Notes under the pieces: generated by a model
What the model was told of the DNA's origin: nothing
Databases searched by the model: none
Seen by the model: the letters and a program-made list of their open reading frames with translations, nothing else
Assembly (NCBI RefSeq): GCF_016745425.1
Contig: NZ_JAERVK010000010.1
Coordinates: forward strand, 1-64,000
Source of the DNA: Candidatus Methylomicrobium oryzae
GTDB taxonomy: Bacteria > Pseudomonadota > Gammaproteobacteria > Methylococcales > Methylomonadaceae
Length of the DNA stretch: 64,000 nucleotides
Direction: 5' to 3'
Program-made: the position numbers and the translations under genes
Part shown: piece after piece, positions 33,753-43,198 of the stretch
How the letters are laid out: each line of letters starts with the position of its first letter
How positions within the stretch are numbered: the first letter of the stretch is position 1

Positions 33753-34487
33753 TCAGGAAGTGCCGCGCAGATCGAATGCGGCCTGTGCCTCGATTGGACT
33801 CGGTGTGAAGTATTTTTTGAACAGCGGCATGAAGCTGCAAGTGATCGGAATCGAGTAAAAACAATAAATCGCGGCTGCTTCGCCGGTCGAAACGCCGAAG
33901 AGCCATTGCGGCACGAACAGGGTCAGCAGCGCCATCACGCCGTGATAGAGGCCGATGCGCCAGTTGTTGGGCCAGACGAAGGCGCTGAGCGCGAGTGCGA
34001 ACAACGAGCCCCAGGTCACCAATAGGCCAAGCGCGCTCTGGATCGCATAGGCGATGTGGTAGGTGCCCATGTACAGACAGGAAATCATGTTGCCGATGAA
34101 GTTCGGCTCGATGTCGAACAATTGGATCTCTTTCGGCAGGAAACTGAACAGAATGAACGAGCCGCTCATCGCGGCGCCTGCGATCGTGGCGCGCTTCAGT
34201 GCGCCGGGATCGGTCGAATAGGTCGCCAGCGCCGGCATGATCGCGAAAGACTGCAGGGCGATATGGTAAGTCGACAGTTCGCTGAGCAGCTGATTGGTCC
34301 CGTAACCGCATTGCCCCGCGACCGGATAGGCGAAATACTGGATCAGTTCCATCAGCGAGAAATGGAAAATCGCGAAGGCCCGCGCGGCGCGCACCGGCAA
34401 CGTTTCGCTTTTGTCCATGAACGTGATGCCCGACGCGGCGAAGCCGACGATGCCCAACCCCAATGACATATTTGCACTAAAACACAT
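33753..34487 (-). CDS. DUF5765-like multi-pass membrane protein
   Basis: 244 residues, about seven hydrophobic segments. The N terminus MCFSANMSLGLGIVGFAA resembles the MCWSAxxS start of the DUF5765 family, so the ATG at 34487 is chosen over one twelve codons upstream. FSLMELIQYFAYP and TYHIALQSFAIMPA contain conserved-looking polar residues inside the membrane. Function unknown. Confidence 0.7.
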   Translation of the reverse strand: MCFSANMSLGLGIVGFAASGITFMDKSETLPVRAARAFAIFHFSLMELIQYFAYPVAGQCGYGTNQLLSELSTYHIALQSFAIMPALATYSTDPGALKRATIAGAAMSGSFILFSFLPKEIQLFDIEPNFIGNMISCLYMGTYHIAYAIQSALGLLVTWGSLFALALSAFVWPNNWRIGLYHGVMALLTLFVPQWLFGVSTGEAAAIYCFYSIPITCSFMPLFKKYFTPSPIEAQAAFDLRGTS

Positions 34488-34586
34488 AACAATCCCAATT
34501 AATAGATAGTGAAAAAAACACACAGGCGAAAGGGCGGACGTGCACGGCGTCCGCTCGCGTGATATTGCTGCTTTATTGCGCCCAAT

Positions 34587-34624
34587 AAAAAAGGCGTGGC
34601 GGACATCTCCGTCACGCCTTTTTA
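34587..34624 (-). terminator. Terminator (works on both strands)
   Basis: Stem GGCGTGGCGGA / TCCGTCACGCC (one mismatch), loop of four, flanked by A-run on the left and T-run on the right. It ends the leftward gene at 34648-34974 and would equally stop rightward transcripts. Confidence 0.85.
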
Positions 34625-34647
34625 TTCCCCGGGCACGGGGTGAAAAA

Positions 34648-34974
34648 TTAGGCTTTCACCGAATCCGCGATGGCATTGAAGGCTTCGACCTTGGCTTTGC
34701 CGATCTTGACCAGGTCCACGCCGGTATCGATAATCATCGGGCACAGGCCCGGCGTCCGATAGACGATCAATCCCAGATAGGCCACGGCCGGAATCGCGAT
34801 CGCCGCGCCGATGAAGCCATGCAATCCGACCAGACCGAACAGTTTGACCAGCAGGGTTACCGCATCCAGAGGCAGTAAAATCATCGCCCCGAAATAGGTA
34901 ATGACTACAAAGGTGAACACGACGAACACCACAAACTGGAGCAACCTGACCAAGGCAACATTAATTTTTTTCAT
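34648..34974 (-). CDS. Small membrane protein, unknown function
   Basis: 108 residues with two to three hydrophobic segments (LLQFVVFVVFTFVVITYFGAMI, LFGLVGLHGFIGAAIAIPAVAYLGLIVY) and a short amphipathic C-terminal helix (VDLVKIGKAKVEAFNAIADS). No family recognised. Own terminator follows. Confidence 0.6.
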   Translation of the reverse strand: MKKINVALVRLLQFVVFVVFTFVVITYFGAMILLPLDAVTLLVKLFGLVGLHGFIGAAIAIPAVAYLGLIVYRTPGLCPMIIDTGVDLVKIGKAKVEAFNAIADSVKA

Positions 34975-35069
34975 ATAATTACGTAATTTCCTGATTCCAA
35001 CTTAAATAAGCTTTAGTCAAAAAGAACCCGCACCTGAGACTGATGCTCTTTCCTTTTTTTAACCGGGGA

Positions 35070-35789
35070 TTATATCTTAAAGCTGCCGGAATCTTCCATT
35101 TTTATTCCGTGCGGCGGTTTTTTAAGAAAAAACCGGTACAGCAGAAAGCCTGCGATAAAGCCGCCCAGATGCGCCCACCAGGCCATTTTGGCGGCACCGC
35201 CTTCGAATAAGATCGATGTGGTCGCTTCATTCAATTGATAGATGACCCAGAGGCCTAGAAAAGCGATTGCCGGCACGTGCACGACGACCGGCAGAAAAAA
35301 AATCGGCACCCAGAGGATGATGCGCGCCATTGGATAAAGAAAAAAATACGCGGCCAATACGCCCGCAATAGGACCTGAGGCGCCGACGACCGGGATCGCG
35401 AGGTAAGGATCGAAATACCATTGCAAGGCCGTCGCGACCAGGCCGCACAACAGATAAAACGCCAAAAACGACAGATGCCCCATTCTATCCTCGACATTAT
35501 CGCCGAAAATCCACAGGAACCACATATTGATGATCAGATGGAACCAGCTTCCGTGCAGGAACTGGTTGGTCAGAAACGAAAGATAAGCATCGAACGGCAG
35601 CCCCACACGGCTCGCCCACTCCGGATTCGAATAACGCAGCGGCACCATCCCGAAACGGGTGATCAGGGGATTGCTGACTTCATAAGGTAAAAATTGCATT
35701 CCGACAAAAATGCTGGTGCAGACTGCGATCAGTCCCCAGGTGATTACGGGACGGGTATTGCAAGGCGCGGTATCTCGGATGGGAATCAT
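35070..35789 (-). CDS. Rhomboid-family intramembrane serine protease
   Basis: 239 residues, about seven membrane segments. The catalytic dyad is S139 in GASGPIAG and H207 in WWAHLGGF; HLIINMWFLW (about 84-93) is the conserved H-x3-N element of the oxyanion site. N terminus MIPIRDT is typical of the bacterial subgroup. Substrates unknown. Single gene. Confidence 0.93.
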   Translation of the reverse strand: MIPIRDTAPCNTRPVITWGLIAVCTSIFVGMQFLPYEVSNPLITRFGMVPLRYSNPEWASRVGLPFDAYLSFLTNQFLHGSWFHLIINMWFLWIFGDNVEDRMGHLSFLAFYLLCGLVATALQWYFDPYLAIPVVGASGPIAGVLAAYFFLYPMARIILWVPIFFLPVVVHVPAIAFLGLWVIYQLNEATTSILFEGGAAKMAWWAHLGGFIAGFLLYRFFLKKPPHGIKMEDSGSFKI

Positions 35790-35964
35790 AGTGCTTGCTC
35801 CGTGTTTGCTGCTGATGAATCATATAGTAATTCAAATGGCTCCTGAGGAGGCAAGAAAGTTCCGGTTTGACGGGAACGGATAAAGCAGACGGCCATGCCT
35901 TTGAATACGCGGTTTTTCGGGACGTACCGCGGCCGCAGGCCGTAGTGTAGGGCTGCGTGAAGGC

Positions 35965-36180
35965 TTATTTGCGGAAGAACAGATTGGCCAGCAGCGTGAA
36001 GAGCAGGCTGATTACGATCATCGATGTGATCGGAATGAAAATGGACTTTTTGTCGTCCTGGATATGAATGTCGCCCGGCAATTTGCCGAACCAGCTGAAA
36101 AGGCCGGGCAGATAGGTCAGGATAAGTCCGATGATGGCGATCGCGATACCGAGAATCGTCAATAATTTTCCAATCGACAT
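35965..36180 (-). CDS. DUF2905-type two-helix membrane protein
   Basis: 71 residues with two hydrophobic segments (LLTILGIAIAIIGLILTYL and IFIPITSMIVISLLFTLLANLFF) separated by a short loop containing the family stretch GKLPGDI. Start ATG at 36180. Function unknown. Confidence 0.85.
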   Translation of the reverse strand: MSIGKLLTILGIAIAIIGLILTYLPGLFSWFGKLPGDIHIQDDKKSIFIPITSMIVISLLFTLLANLFFRK

Positions 36181-36227
36181 CGAAAACCTCCAGGTAAATC
36201 GGGGGTGGAATAAATGGCTCGACAAAG

Positions 36228-36261
36228 AAAACAGCCAGCGGAAGAGAGCCGGCTGTTTTTT
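36228..36261 (-). terminator. Terminator after the secreted protein gene
   Basis: AAAACAGCC (36228-36236) pairs with GGCTGTTTT (36251-36259), with A-rich and T-rich flanks, so it can act in both directions. It lies downstream of the leftward gene at 36356-36928. Confidence 0.65.
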
Positions 36262-36355
36262 GTAGAAAAGTAAGCGTTATCTTACTTCAACACCTGCTTG
36301 AGTCGAATCTCGATCCTCCTGTATGCCGCTTCCGGGCAGGCAACAGCTCTTTCCG

Positions 36356-36928
36356 TTAGCCTTTATCGGCCACGGTCACGCACAGGTTGGCCGGTTTTTG
36401 CTGGGCATCCAGTACCGGTTTTAACGTAAACGAAACGATCGTATCGACACCCGCATCCCCTAAATCCTTGACCGGAACGTTTTCGACCGAAATCTTGCTG
36501 CCTTTAACCTTCCACGGGTAATCGGCGTCGAAGGCGGCATTTTTGCCCGAATTTTCCAGGTCCACTTCGAAGTTGGCGCCCGCGCAGGCGGCGGTCGGCT
36601 CTTTCAAATCAAGGACATGGGTGTGAAAGCCGTTCGTAGGATCTTCGTGCGAACTGTCGTCGATCGGCAAATGGGTTACCAACACCAGCAGGTTATTGGC
36701 GTTGTCGGTCAGCGCCGCATAGCCGAAGGCACCGGATTTGCCGTCGACCGGAATCGGTTTTGCGGTCTGGATGTCCATCGTCAGCGTTTTTTTGTCGCCT
36801 TTTCCGGCGACTTTGACCGTAGAACTCCAGATCGATAGGTAACCTTCGGTTTCGGCTATCGCCGCGCCGCTTGCCAAAGATAAACCGGCTGCCGCCGACA
36901 GCAGGGTGAGGATTTTGCGCAATTTCAT
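36356..36928 (-). CDS. Secreted protein of unknown function (190 aa)
   Basis: Sec signal peptide (ILTLLSAAAGLSLASGAAIA) cleaved near residue 26, then a soluble domain of about 165 residues with two cysteines (in TAACAGANF and NLCVTVAD) that could pair. His-rich stretch (SSHEDPTNGFHTHVL) might bind metal. I do not recognise the family. Single gene with its own terminator; good ribosome site (GGAGG). Confidence 0.7.
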   Translation of the reverse strand: MKLRKILTLLSAAAGLSLASGAAIAETEGYLSIWSSTVKVAGKGDKKTLTMDIQTAKPIPVDGKSGAFGYAALTDNANNLLVLVTHLPIDDSSHEDPTNGFHTHVLDLKEPTAACAGANFEVDLENSGKNAAFDADYPWKVKGSKISVENVPVKDLGDAGVDTIVSFTLKPVLDAQQKPANLCVTVADKG

Positions 36929-37071
36929 AAAAGGCCTCCGTCAGTAATTAAATATCGAATCGATATTATAATCGGCGCTGCCCAGAATTCAACCTTTTTG
37001 CCTTGCCGGTTAGACAAGTCTCGGGCGATCGGTTCTTCGATTTCCCGCATGGCACTGCGGAGATAAAGGCT

Positions 37072-38586
37072 TCAAGTAGGCGTCTGGCGGCGTGTATAGC
37101 GGTGTTTGACGCCGACAGGAAAATATTCCGGATCGCCGAACGGCCTGAGCTCGATCCGGGGTATCTGCTTGGGCGGCGGCACATAGTTGGCGAACTCGCT
37201 GTTCAGCCTGAGTAACTGCGCACGCACCGAGGACGCAGCGGCCTCTTCGATACCGGCATCGGCCGTGACGCCGGGCAGGAGTTCGACCGCGATGCACAGA
37301 AATTCGGAGCCGCTCCGGTCGTTTTTGGCCTCCATTACGAATTTGCCGCTGACCCGGTCCGCCAATTCCGGTTGCTCCAGGCCCACCACTACGTTTTCCG
37401 GGTAGATATTGGCTCCGTAAAAGGACACGGTGAAATCGGCACGGCCGAATACCCAAACAAAGGGCAGGGGGAAGGCTTCGCCTTCGAAGCCGTAATCCTC
37501 GAGCGCAGCCAGACCCCGCGCCTGAAGAAAAGCGATCAGATCGTCATGGCCGATCAGTCCGCCCCGGTCGGCAATGTGGTAGCGGATCAGCGGCACGCCG
37601 TTATCACCGGTTATCGCCAGGGTATTTCCTTCGATCAGCTCGAAGTAGCGGCTGACCGGATCGTATTGAACCAGGGTCGGCAGACGCGACTCGCCAAACA
37701 GTTCGCGGGCGACATCCGGGTGCGCGGACAGAAAGCGCCGGATCGCGATGCTGAGCGGGGTCTCGTTGCCGAGCACGCCGCCGTCCGCGGTGCCGTAGAG
37801 CGAGGCGGAGTCATGGCAGGGTGAGATTGACCCGACCCGCTGCAGCATCAGGCTGCGCCATTCTTCGCTGAACACTTCGCCGGCGAAGACGAACTTGATG
37901 TGGAACGCGGGCCAGTCGAGTCCTTGGGCCGCGCCGGTATCGATCACATCCTTCACGAAGGGCGGATAGCCGAGCAGCACGGTCTGCTCGAAAAAAGGGC
38001 CCAATTCGCGTACCACGCGCAGGATTTCGTCCGGCTTGTTGCCCGGGGTGGCGACGGTCAACGGATAGCCTTTCTGCGCCAGATGCCAGCAGCATGAAGC
38101 CGTAAACAGGCCGCCCACCCAATTGCCGAGCGGGAAGCAGACGACAGCCAGCGTAGCGCGCCGGTCGGCGCGGAAGCTGTGGCGAAACACATGTTCGAAG
38201 CGCAAAGCGATGTCCAGTTCGTCCGTCATTGCGCGCGGCCAGAAGGTCGGAATCCCGGTTGATCCCGAAGATACCGCGAGCCGGTCGCAGGCGGTGAGCC
38301 GGCCGCCTTTGCAGCGGGACGGCAGCGGAAATTTCTGCATGTAACCGGTTTTGGTCAGCAGCGGCAAGCTTGTAAAGCCTTCGCCGTCTGCGATCGAGTC
38401 CGGATCGATGCCCCGGTCTTGGAGAAATTGCCGGTAAGCCGGTACCTCGGCAGCGGCCGCCTTGAACAGTTGCAGCGCATGAAAAGACGGGTCGGCGGTC
38501 ATGCGCTGCCGCAAAATCGTTTCGAGCGGTGTGGCGAAAAAGGTCGATAGCCGTTCGATGACGAGGGCGGGACGGTCGGTGTTCAT
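37072..38586 (-). CDS. PaaK-like AMP-forming ligase
   Basis: 504-residue adenylate-forming enzyme of the phenylacetate-CoA ligase / coenzyme F390 synthetase-like group. The nucleotide loop is AVSSGSTGIPTFW (about 120-132), and the YHIADRGGLIGHDDL region corresponds to the motif that binds the AMP ribose. C-terminal GANIYPENVVVGLEQP is as in PaaK. The acid substrate is unknown and no phenylacetate genes are near, so a different carboxylic acid is likely. The ATG at 38586 has GGAG at good spacing; the frame is open 39 codons further. Divergent from the diguanylate cyclase gene. Confidence 0.82.
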   Translation of the reverse strand: MNTDRPALVIERLSTFFATPLETILRQRMTADPSFHALQLFKAAAAEVPAYRQFLQDRGIDPDSIADGEGFTSLPLLTKTGYMQKFPLPSRCKGGRLTACDRLAVSSGSTGIPTFWPRAMTDELDIALRFEHVFRHSFRADRRATLAVVCFPLGNWVGGLFTASCCWHLAQKGYPLTVATPGNKPDEILRVVRELGPFFEQTVLLGYPPFVKDVIDTGAAQGLDWPAFHIKFVFAGEVFSEEWRSLMLQRVGSISPCHDSASLYGTADGGVLGNETPLSIAIRRFLSAHPDVARELFGESRLPTLVQYDPVSRYFELIEGNTLAITGDNGVPLIRYHIADRGGLIGHDDLIAFLQARGLAALEDYGFEGEAFPLPFVWVFGRADFTVSFYGANIYPENVVVGLEQPELADRVSGKFVMEAKNDRSGSEFLCIAVELLPGVTADAGIEEAAASSVRAQLLRLNSEFANYVPPPKQIPRIELRPFGDPEYFPVGVKHRYTRRQTPT

Positions 38587-38813
38587 GAAGTTCTCCTGAT
38601 TCATAGCGGAAAGAGTCATTGGGACATCGATTCCGGTACTTCCGAAATTGCCCTTTATTTTGGCGAAAAAATCAGATTTACGCAGCCAAAATGCATTATT
38701 CATGGAAAATTTGCTGGCTTAAAGGTTAAGCGGCTGTGGCCGAAAACTAGGAAAATCGATATACTGCGTTTGGGTCGTAGTAATAATTTAAGTTAAGGGA
38801 CCAGTTTCAAAAA

Positions 38814-40271
38814 ATGCTGATCAACTTGCTGGTTCTGGTTCTGATTTTTTCAGCGTCGTTGTCCGCCTGGGGAACCGAGCGTTTTGCGCCTCAAAACGGC
38901 ATTCTTCAGTTGCCGCTGAATATAAGTGAAATGAAGTACCTGAGCCGGATTGACCATATCAGGATCTGCATCGATCCGGACTGGATGCCCTACGATTTTA
39001 TTGATCAACGCGGTGAATATATCGGGATCAATGCGGATTTTCATAAAATTTTTGCCGAACGGATAGGTAAGGAGATTCGCTTGGTGAAAACCGAAGACTG
39101 GAGGCAGTCGCTCGATTTCGTACGGCAAAGAAAATGCGATATCTTGTCCAGCGCAACCCCGACCGCCGAACGCCGGGAATTTCTGGACTTTACCCATCCA
39201 TTCAACGATTATCCGATCGTGGTCGCCACACGCAGCGATCGTTTGTTCATTACGGATTTTAATGCGTTGCCGGAAACAACGTTTGTGACTGTAAAGGGGT
39301 TTGCGGCACTGGATCTGCTTAAGCAAAAATACCCGAAGCTGCGAATCATCGAAGCCGATGATGCTCGGGAAGGGCTCGAATGGGTCGCCGACGGCAAGGT
39401 GTACGGATATCTCGATACGGTCGCAACGATCGGCTACCAAAGCCAGAAACACGGCATATTGAATGTCAAGATTGCCGGGGTTACGGATGTGCATTATACG
39501 ATGTCGGTCGCGGTTAGAAACGATCAGCGCTTGCTGCTGAGCATTTTCGACAAGGCGGTGGACTCGTTGAGCGAAGCGGAGAAATTGACGATTTTGAACA
39601 AGTGGATTTCGATTACCTATGAAAACAGGGCCGATTACCGTTTGTTCGGTTATGTCCTGGTCGGCTTAGGTGTTCCGCTGTTGCTTTTGCTTTTAAGGGA
39701 GTTAGTCGTCAGAAAATACAGGATGAAGCTGCAGGCTTTGAATAAAGAGCTTGAGCAATTGTCGAACACCGACGCGCTCACCGGCATCGCCAATCGACGA
39801 TTGTTGAATCATGCGCTTGAGAAAGAGATCGCTCGGGCTCGGCGCTACCATTCGACATTTTCGGCGATCATGTTCGATGTCGACCACTTTAAGGCGATCA
39901 ATGATAATTTCGGCCACCACTCCGGGGATCATGTCCTGAAAGCGATCGCCGACCTGGCCAGTGCGACGATCCGGGCAAATGATCTGGCCGGGCGGTGGGG
40001 CGGCGAAGAATTCCTGATCTTGTGTCCTGAAACGGATCAATACGGCGCGCTGCAATTAGCCGAAACGGTTCGGCAAAAGATTCAATCGCACGATTTCGGT
40101 ATTCCGCTTAGGATTACGGCCAGCCTCGGCATCGCGGAATACCGCGAAAGCCTGTCTCTGGAAGAGTTGGTCAAAACCGTCGATACGGCGCTCTATGACG
40201 CGAAAAAAGCCGGCCGCAATCAGGTTAAAGCCGCTCCGTGTCCGTCCCTGAAAGAGGTTTGTCCCTTGTGA
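38814..40271 (+). CDS. Diguanylate cyclase with periplasmic solute-binding sensor domain
   Basis: 485 residues. Signal or anchor segment (LLVLVLIFSASLSAWG), then a periplasmic amino-acid-binding-like domain (SBP_bac_3; about 45-265, IRICIDPDWMPYDFID, DILSSATPTAERREFLDFTHPF), a membrane segment (about 275-300), and a cytosolic GGDEF domain (about 330-475) with the active variant GGEEF and NTDALTGIANRR. It makes cyclic-di-GMP in response to an unknown small molecule. No RxxD inhibitory site is evident just before GGEEF (RANDLAGRW is close: R-A-N-D). Second cyclic-di-GMP enzyme of the window. Confidence 0.92.
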   Translation: MLINLLVLVLIFSASLSAWGTERFAPQNGILQLPLNISEMKYLSRIDHIRICIDPDWMPYDFIDQRGEYIGINADFHKIFAERIGKEIRLVKTEDWRQSLDFVRQRKCDILSSATPTAERREFLDFTHPFNDYPIVVATRSDRLFITDFNALPETTFVTVKGFAALDLLKQKYPKLRIIEADDAREGLEWVADGKVYGYLDTVATIGYQSQKHGILNVKIAGVTDVHYTMSVAVRNDQRLLLSIFDKAVDSLSEAEKLTILNKWISITYENRADYRLFGYVLVGLGVPLLLLLLRELVVRKYRMKLQALNKELEQLSNTDALTGIANRRLLNHALEKEIARARRYHSTFSAIMFDVDHFKAINDNFGHHSGDHVLKAIADLASATIRANDLAGRWGGEEFLILCPETDQYGALQLAETVRQKIQSHDFGIPLRITASLGIAEYRESLSLEELVKTVDTALYDAKKAGRNQVKAAPCPSLKEVCPL

Positions 40272-40416
40272 CCGAGCCGGCAGCGCCTCGGCTGTGGGGC
40301 GCCGGCGGTCGTTTTTTTCATGGTTTGCTTGCGGTCGTGGACGTTTGCTCGCCACTGCGTCTACAATAAGCTTATTTTTAGAGTGTTTATTCCTTGCCGG
40401 GCCCATTTTCTTTTCC

Positions 40417-41799
40417 ATGGATCAATCAATCATTTTCGACCTGAACCTGATCAACCGCTACGATAAGGCAGGGCCGCGTTATACTTCTTACCCGACCGCA
40501 CTCGAACTGCACGAAGGGTTCACCGATACCGATTACCGCTGGCATATCGCCAAATCGAACCGGGCGGGCGGCCCTTTATCCTTGTATTTTCATCTGCCGT
40601 TTTGCGATACGGTCTGCTTTTATTGCGCCTGCAACAAGATCGTGACCAAAAATCGCGGGCATGCGGCGCCGTATCTGGAGAATCTCTGCAAGGAGATCGC
40701 GATGCAGGGTGCTTTATTCGATAAAGGCCGGATCGTCAATCAACTGCACTGGGGCGGGGGAACCCCGACTTTTTTGAGCGACGACCAGATGCAGCGGCTG
40801 ATGGGCGCCACGCGCGCCCATTTCACGTTGCGGGACGACGACCGCGGCGAATATTCGATCGAGATCGACCCCCGGGAAACGCATGAGGGCACCATCGAAC
40901 GGCTTCGCGAGTTGGGTTTCAACCGGATCAGCCTGGGCGTGCAGGATTTCGATCCGAAAGTGCAGCAGGCGGTGAACCGGCTGCAAAGCGAAGAGCAGAC
41001 GTTCAGCGTGATGGAAGCTGCGCGCAGGCACGGCTTCCGTTCGACCAATATCGATCTGATCTACGGCCTGCCGTTGCAAACGGTCGAAACTTTTTCCGAA
41101 ACGCTTGACAAGATTCTGGCCGCGCAGCCGGACCGGTTGTCGGTGTTCAATTATGCGCACCTGCCGGTGCGATTTAAAATCCAGCGCCAAATCAATGAAG
41201 CCGACTTGCCGACCCCGGACGTGAAGCTGGCGATCCTGCAGATGGTCGGCTTGCGGCTGACCGAGGCAGGCTATGTGTATATCGGCATGGACCATTTTGC
41301 AAGGCCCGACGACGAACTCGCGATTGCGCAGCGCGAAGGTAAACTGTACCGTAATTTTCAGGGTTATTCCACGCATTCGGATTGCGACCTGGTCGGGTTC
41401 GGGATTACGTCGATCGGCCGGGTGGGAGATGCGTATATCCAGAACGTGAAAGACCTCGAAACCTACGACAAATTGATCCGCCATCATAAACTGCCGGTGT
41501 TCAAAGGCGTCGATCTCGATCAGGACGACAAATTGCGCCGGGCGGTAATTACCCAATTGATCTGTCATTTCGAATTGAACTTCGCGGCGATCGAAAAAGA
41601 ATTTGCGATCGATTTCGCCGACTATTTCGCTCGCGAAATCGAAGTTTTGAAGCCGATGCAGGCCGACGGCTTATTGGCGCTGTCGGCCGAAGGGATTGCG
41701 GTCTCTCCGGCGGGCCGTTTGCTGATCCGCAATATCTGCATGGTGTTCGACCGCTATCTGGCGCAGAAAACCCGGCAGCAGTTTTCGAAAGTTATTTAA
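40417..41799 (+). CDS. hemN: Oxygen-independent coproporphyrinogen III oxidase
   Basis: Radical SAM enzyme that decarboxylates coproporphyrinogen III in haem synthesis under low oxygen. 460 residues. The cluster motif C-x3-C-x2-C is in FCDTVCFYCAC, preceded by GPRYTSYPTA, the HemN-specific N-terminal signature. Also HWGGGTPTFL and GFNRISLGVQDFD. C-terminal HemN domain present. The ATG at 40417 matches the family start; the frame is open 41 codons further. Haem supply links it to hemCDXY further right. slyX follows after 10 bases. Confidence 0.97.
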   Translation: MDQSIIFDLNLINRYDKAGPRYTSYPTALELHEGFTDTDYRWHIAKSNRAGGPLSLYFHLPFCDTVCFYCACNKIVTKNRGHAAPYLENLCKEIAMQGALFDKGRIVNQLHWGGGTPTFLSDDQMQRLMGATRAHFTLRDDDRGEYSIEIDPRETHEGTIERLRELGFNRISLGVQDFDPKVQQAVNRLQSEEQTFSVMEAARRHGFRSTNIDLIYGLPLQTVETFSETLDKILAAQPDRLSVFNYAHLPVRFKIQRQINEADLPTPDVKLAILQMVGLRLTEAGYVYIGMDHFARPDDELAIAQREGKLYRNFQGYSTHSDCDLVGFGITSIGRVGDAYIQNVKDLETYDKLIRHHKLPVFKGVDLDQDDKLRRAVITQLICHFELNFAAIEKEFAIDFADYFAREIEVLKPMQADGLLALSAEGIAVSPAGRLLIRNICMVFDRYLAQKTRQQFSKVI

Positions 41800-41809
41800 A
41801 AAGCAAGCG

Positions 41810-42019
41810 ATGAACGAAGAAAGGATCATAGAACTCGAGATTAAGGTTGCCTATCAGGAAGATTTACTGCAGGCCTTGAATCAGGTCGTCAGTCAGCAGC
41901 AACAGCAAATAGACCGGCTCGAAGGGGTCTGTCGCCTGCTGAACGAGCGGATGCAGAATCTGTTGGCCGAAACCGGCAATACCGGCGAAACGGTTCACGA
42001 GATTCCTCCCCATTATTGA
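41810..42019 (+). CDS. slyX: SlyX protein
   Basis: 69-residue coiled-coil protein. IELEIKVAYQEDLLQALNQVV and the C-terminal IPPHY are the SlyX pattern. Function not settled. Ten bases after hemN, probably co-transcribed. Confidence 0.92.
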   Translation: MNEERIIELEIKVAYQEDLLQALNQVVSQQQQQIDRLEGVCRLLNERMQNLLAETGNTGETVHEIPPHY

Positions 42020-42245
42020 TCCGAGCCTCTGCGCCTCATTTTGCGGCGGCCTGCAGCCGATGCGCAAGCACTGCCCCGGCATGCGGTTTTTTACCTCGAA
42101 TTCATCGCCGTTTCCCGCACCGTTCCGGCTCTTGAATGCGTAATTGATTAATATTGCTTGACTTATTTTAGGTCGCTTGCTATCAATGCGTCGTTCCGGG
42201 CAACAATAACATATAACAATAACACCACTAAAGGGGGAGAAATGC

Positions 42246-43058
42246 ATGGAATCGAATAGCGGCACGGCCCAAAGCGATTTGCTGATCAAGCTGAATCGGC
42301 TGGAAGATCAAGTTTCGACATTGACGATGCAGTTGGAGTTGAACAAAGAGACCATTGCATTTTTGAAAACGACCTTGGCCGAGCGCGATACGTATATCGG
42401 CGATTTGGAAACGAAGCTGGCGGCGGCGCAGAAGGAACTCGAGAAATCGACGCTGGACAAGATTTACGAGTTGCGTTATCAGATCAAGAACGGAATCGAC
42501 GAAAAAATGGTCAGGCCGGTATTGGGCGAGATCCGGCGCAACATCGACCTGTTGCAGGGCTTCGTCGACCACAGCCGGGAAGTCATCAAACAAAAACAAC
42601 GGCTGCTGCGGGAAAATACCCAGGCGACGGTCAGCCTGATTCAACGCAGCCCCGACAAGGCGATACACTATTTCGAACAGACGGTCCTTGAGCCCACGCG
42701 TTTTGCGATGCGTCACATCTCTCAGCAGACGGCGATCCGTTACACGGCCGTTATTCAGCAGCTGCAGGAAGAAGTGTTAAAGCCGGGCGCGCGGAACTAT
42801 GAGCGTCTCGCGCATTTTGCGAAGGAACTGCCGTCGGATATTTCGGTATTGTTTCAGATGCGGGTAGTGGATCCTTTGTTGTCCTTCATCAACGCGATTC
42901 CCCATGCCACGGAGGATCTCGGCGGCGCCTCCAAGGCCCAGATAAAACAATTGATCGGTTATAACCGCAAGCTAATCCGGGAATTTATCGAGTTTTTGTC
43001 GAACGAAATCAAGAAATCGCCGTTCTGGGACGGGAAAAATCGGACGGCCTCAGCCTGA
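42246..43058 (+). CDS. Coiled-coil protein of unknown function (270 aa)
   Basis: Cytosolic, no signal or membrane segment. The first ~90 residues have heptad-like leucines (LLIKLNRLEDQVSTLTMQLEL, then LKTTLAERDTYIGDLETKL), a strong coiled coil. The rest is helical with a conserved-looking mid part. Strong ribosome site (GGGGGAGA). No family known to me. A long inverted repeat follows it. Confidence 0.72.
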   Translation: MESNSGTAQSDLLIKLNRLEDQVSTLTMQLELNKETIAFLKTTLAERDTYIGDLETKLAAAQKELEKSTLDKIYELRYQIKNGIDEKMVRPVLGEIRRNIDLLQGFVDHSREVIKQKQRLLRENTQATVSLIQRSPDKAIHYFEQTVLEPTRFAMRHISQQTAIRYTAVIQQLQEEVLKPGARNYERLAHFAKELPSDISVLFQMRVVDPLLSFINAIPHATEDLGGASKAQIKQLIGYNRKLIREFIEFLSNEIKKSPFWDGKNRTASA

Positions 43059-43094
43059 TCACCCCCCTGGCCGTTCTTGTTCACTGCATACTCT

Positions 43095-43139
43095 GCGGGA
43101 GAGAGGAGCGGCCCCATCCTTTAGTTCCCCTCTCTCCGC
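43095..43139. repeat. Inverted repeat, possible terminator
   Basis: GAGAGAGG and CCTCTCTC core with GC extensions; imperfect stem of about 13 pairs. It lies between the convergent coiled-coil gene and hemY. No T-run. Confidence 0.4.
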
Positions 43140-43198
43140 TACGCATACGCGCCGGGGAGTGGTAAATACCGCCAAGACGTTACCCTAGCTCGGATGAG

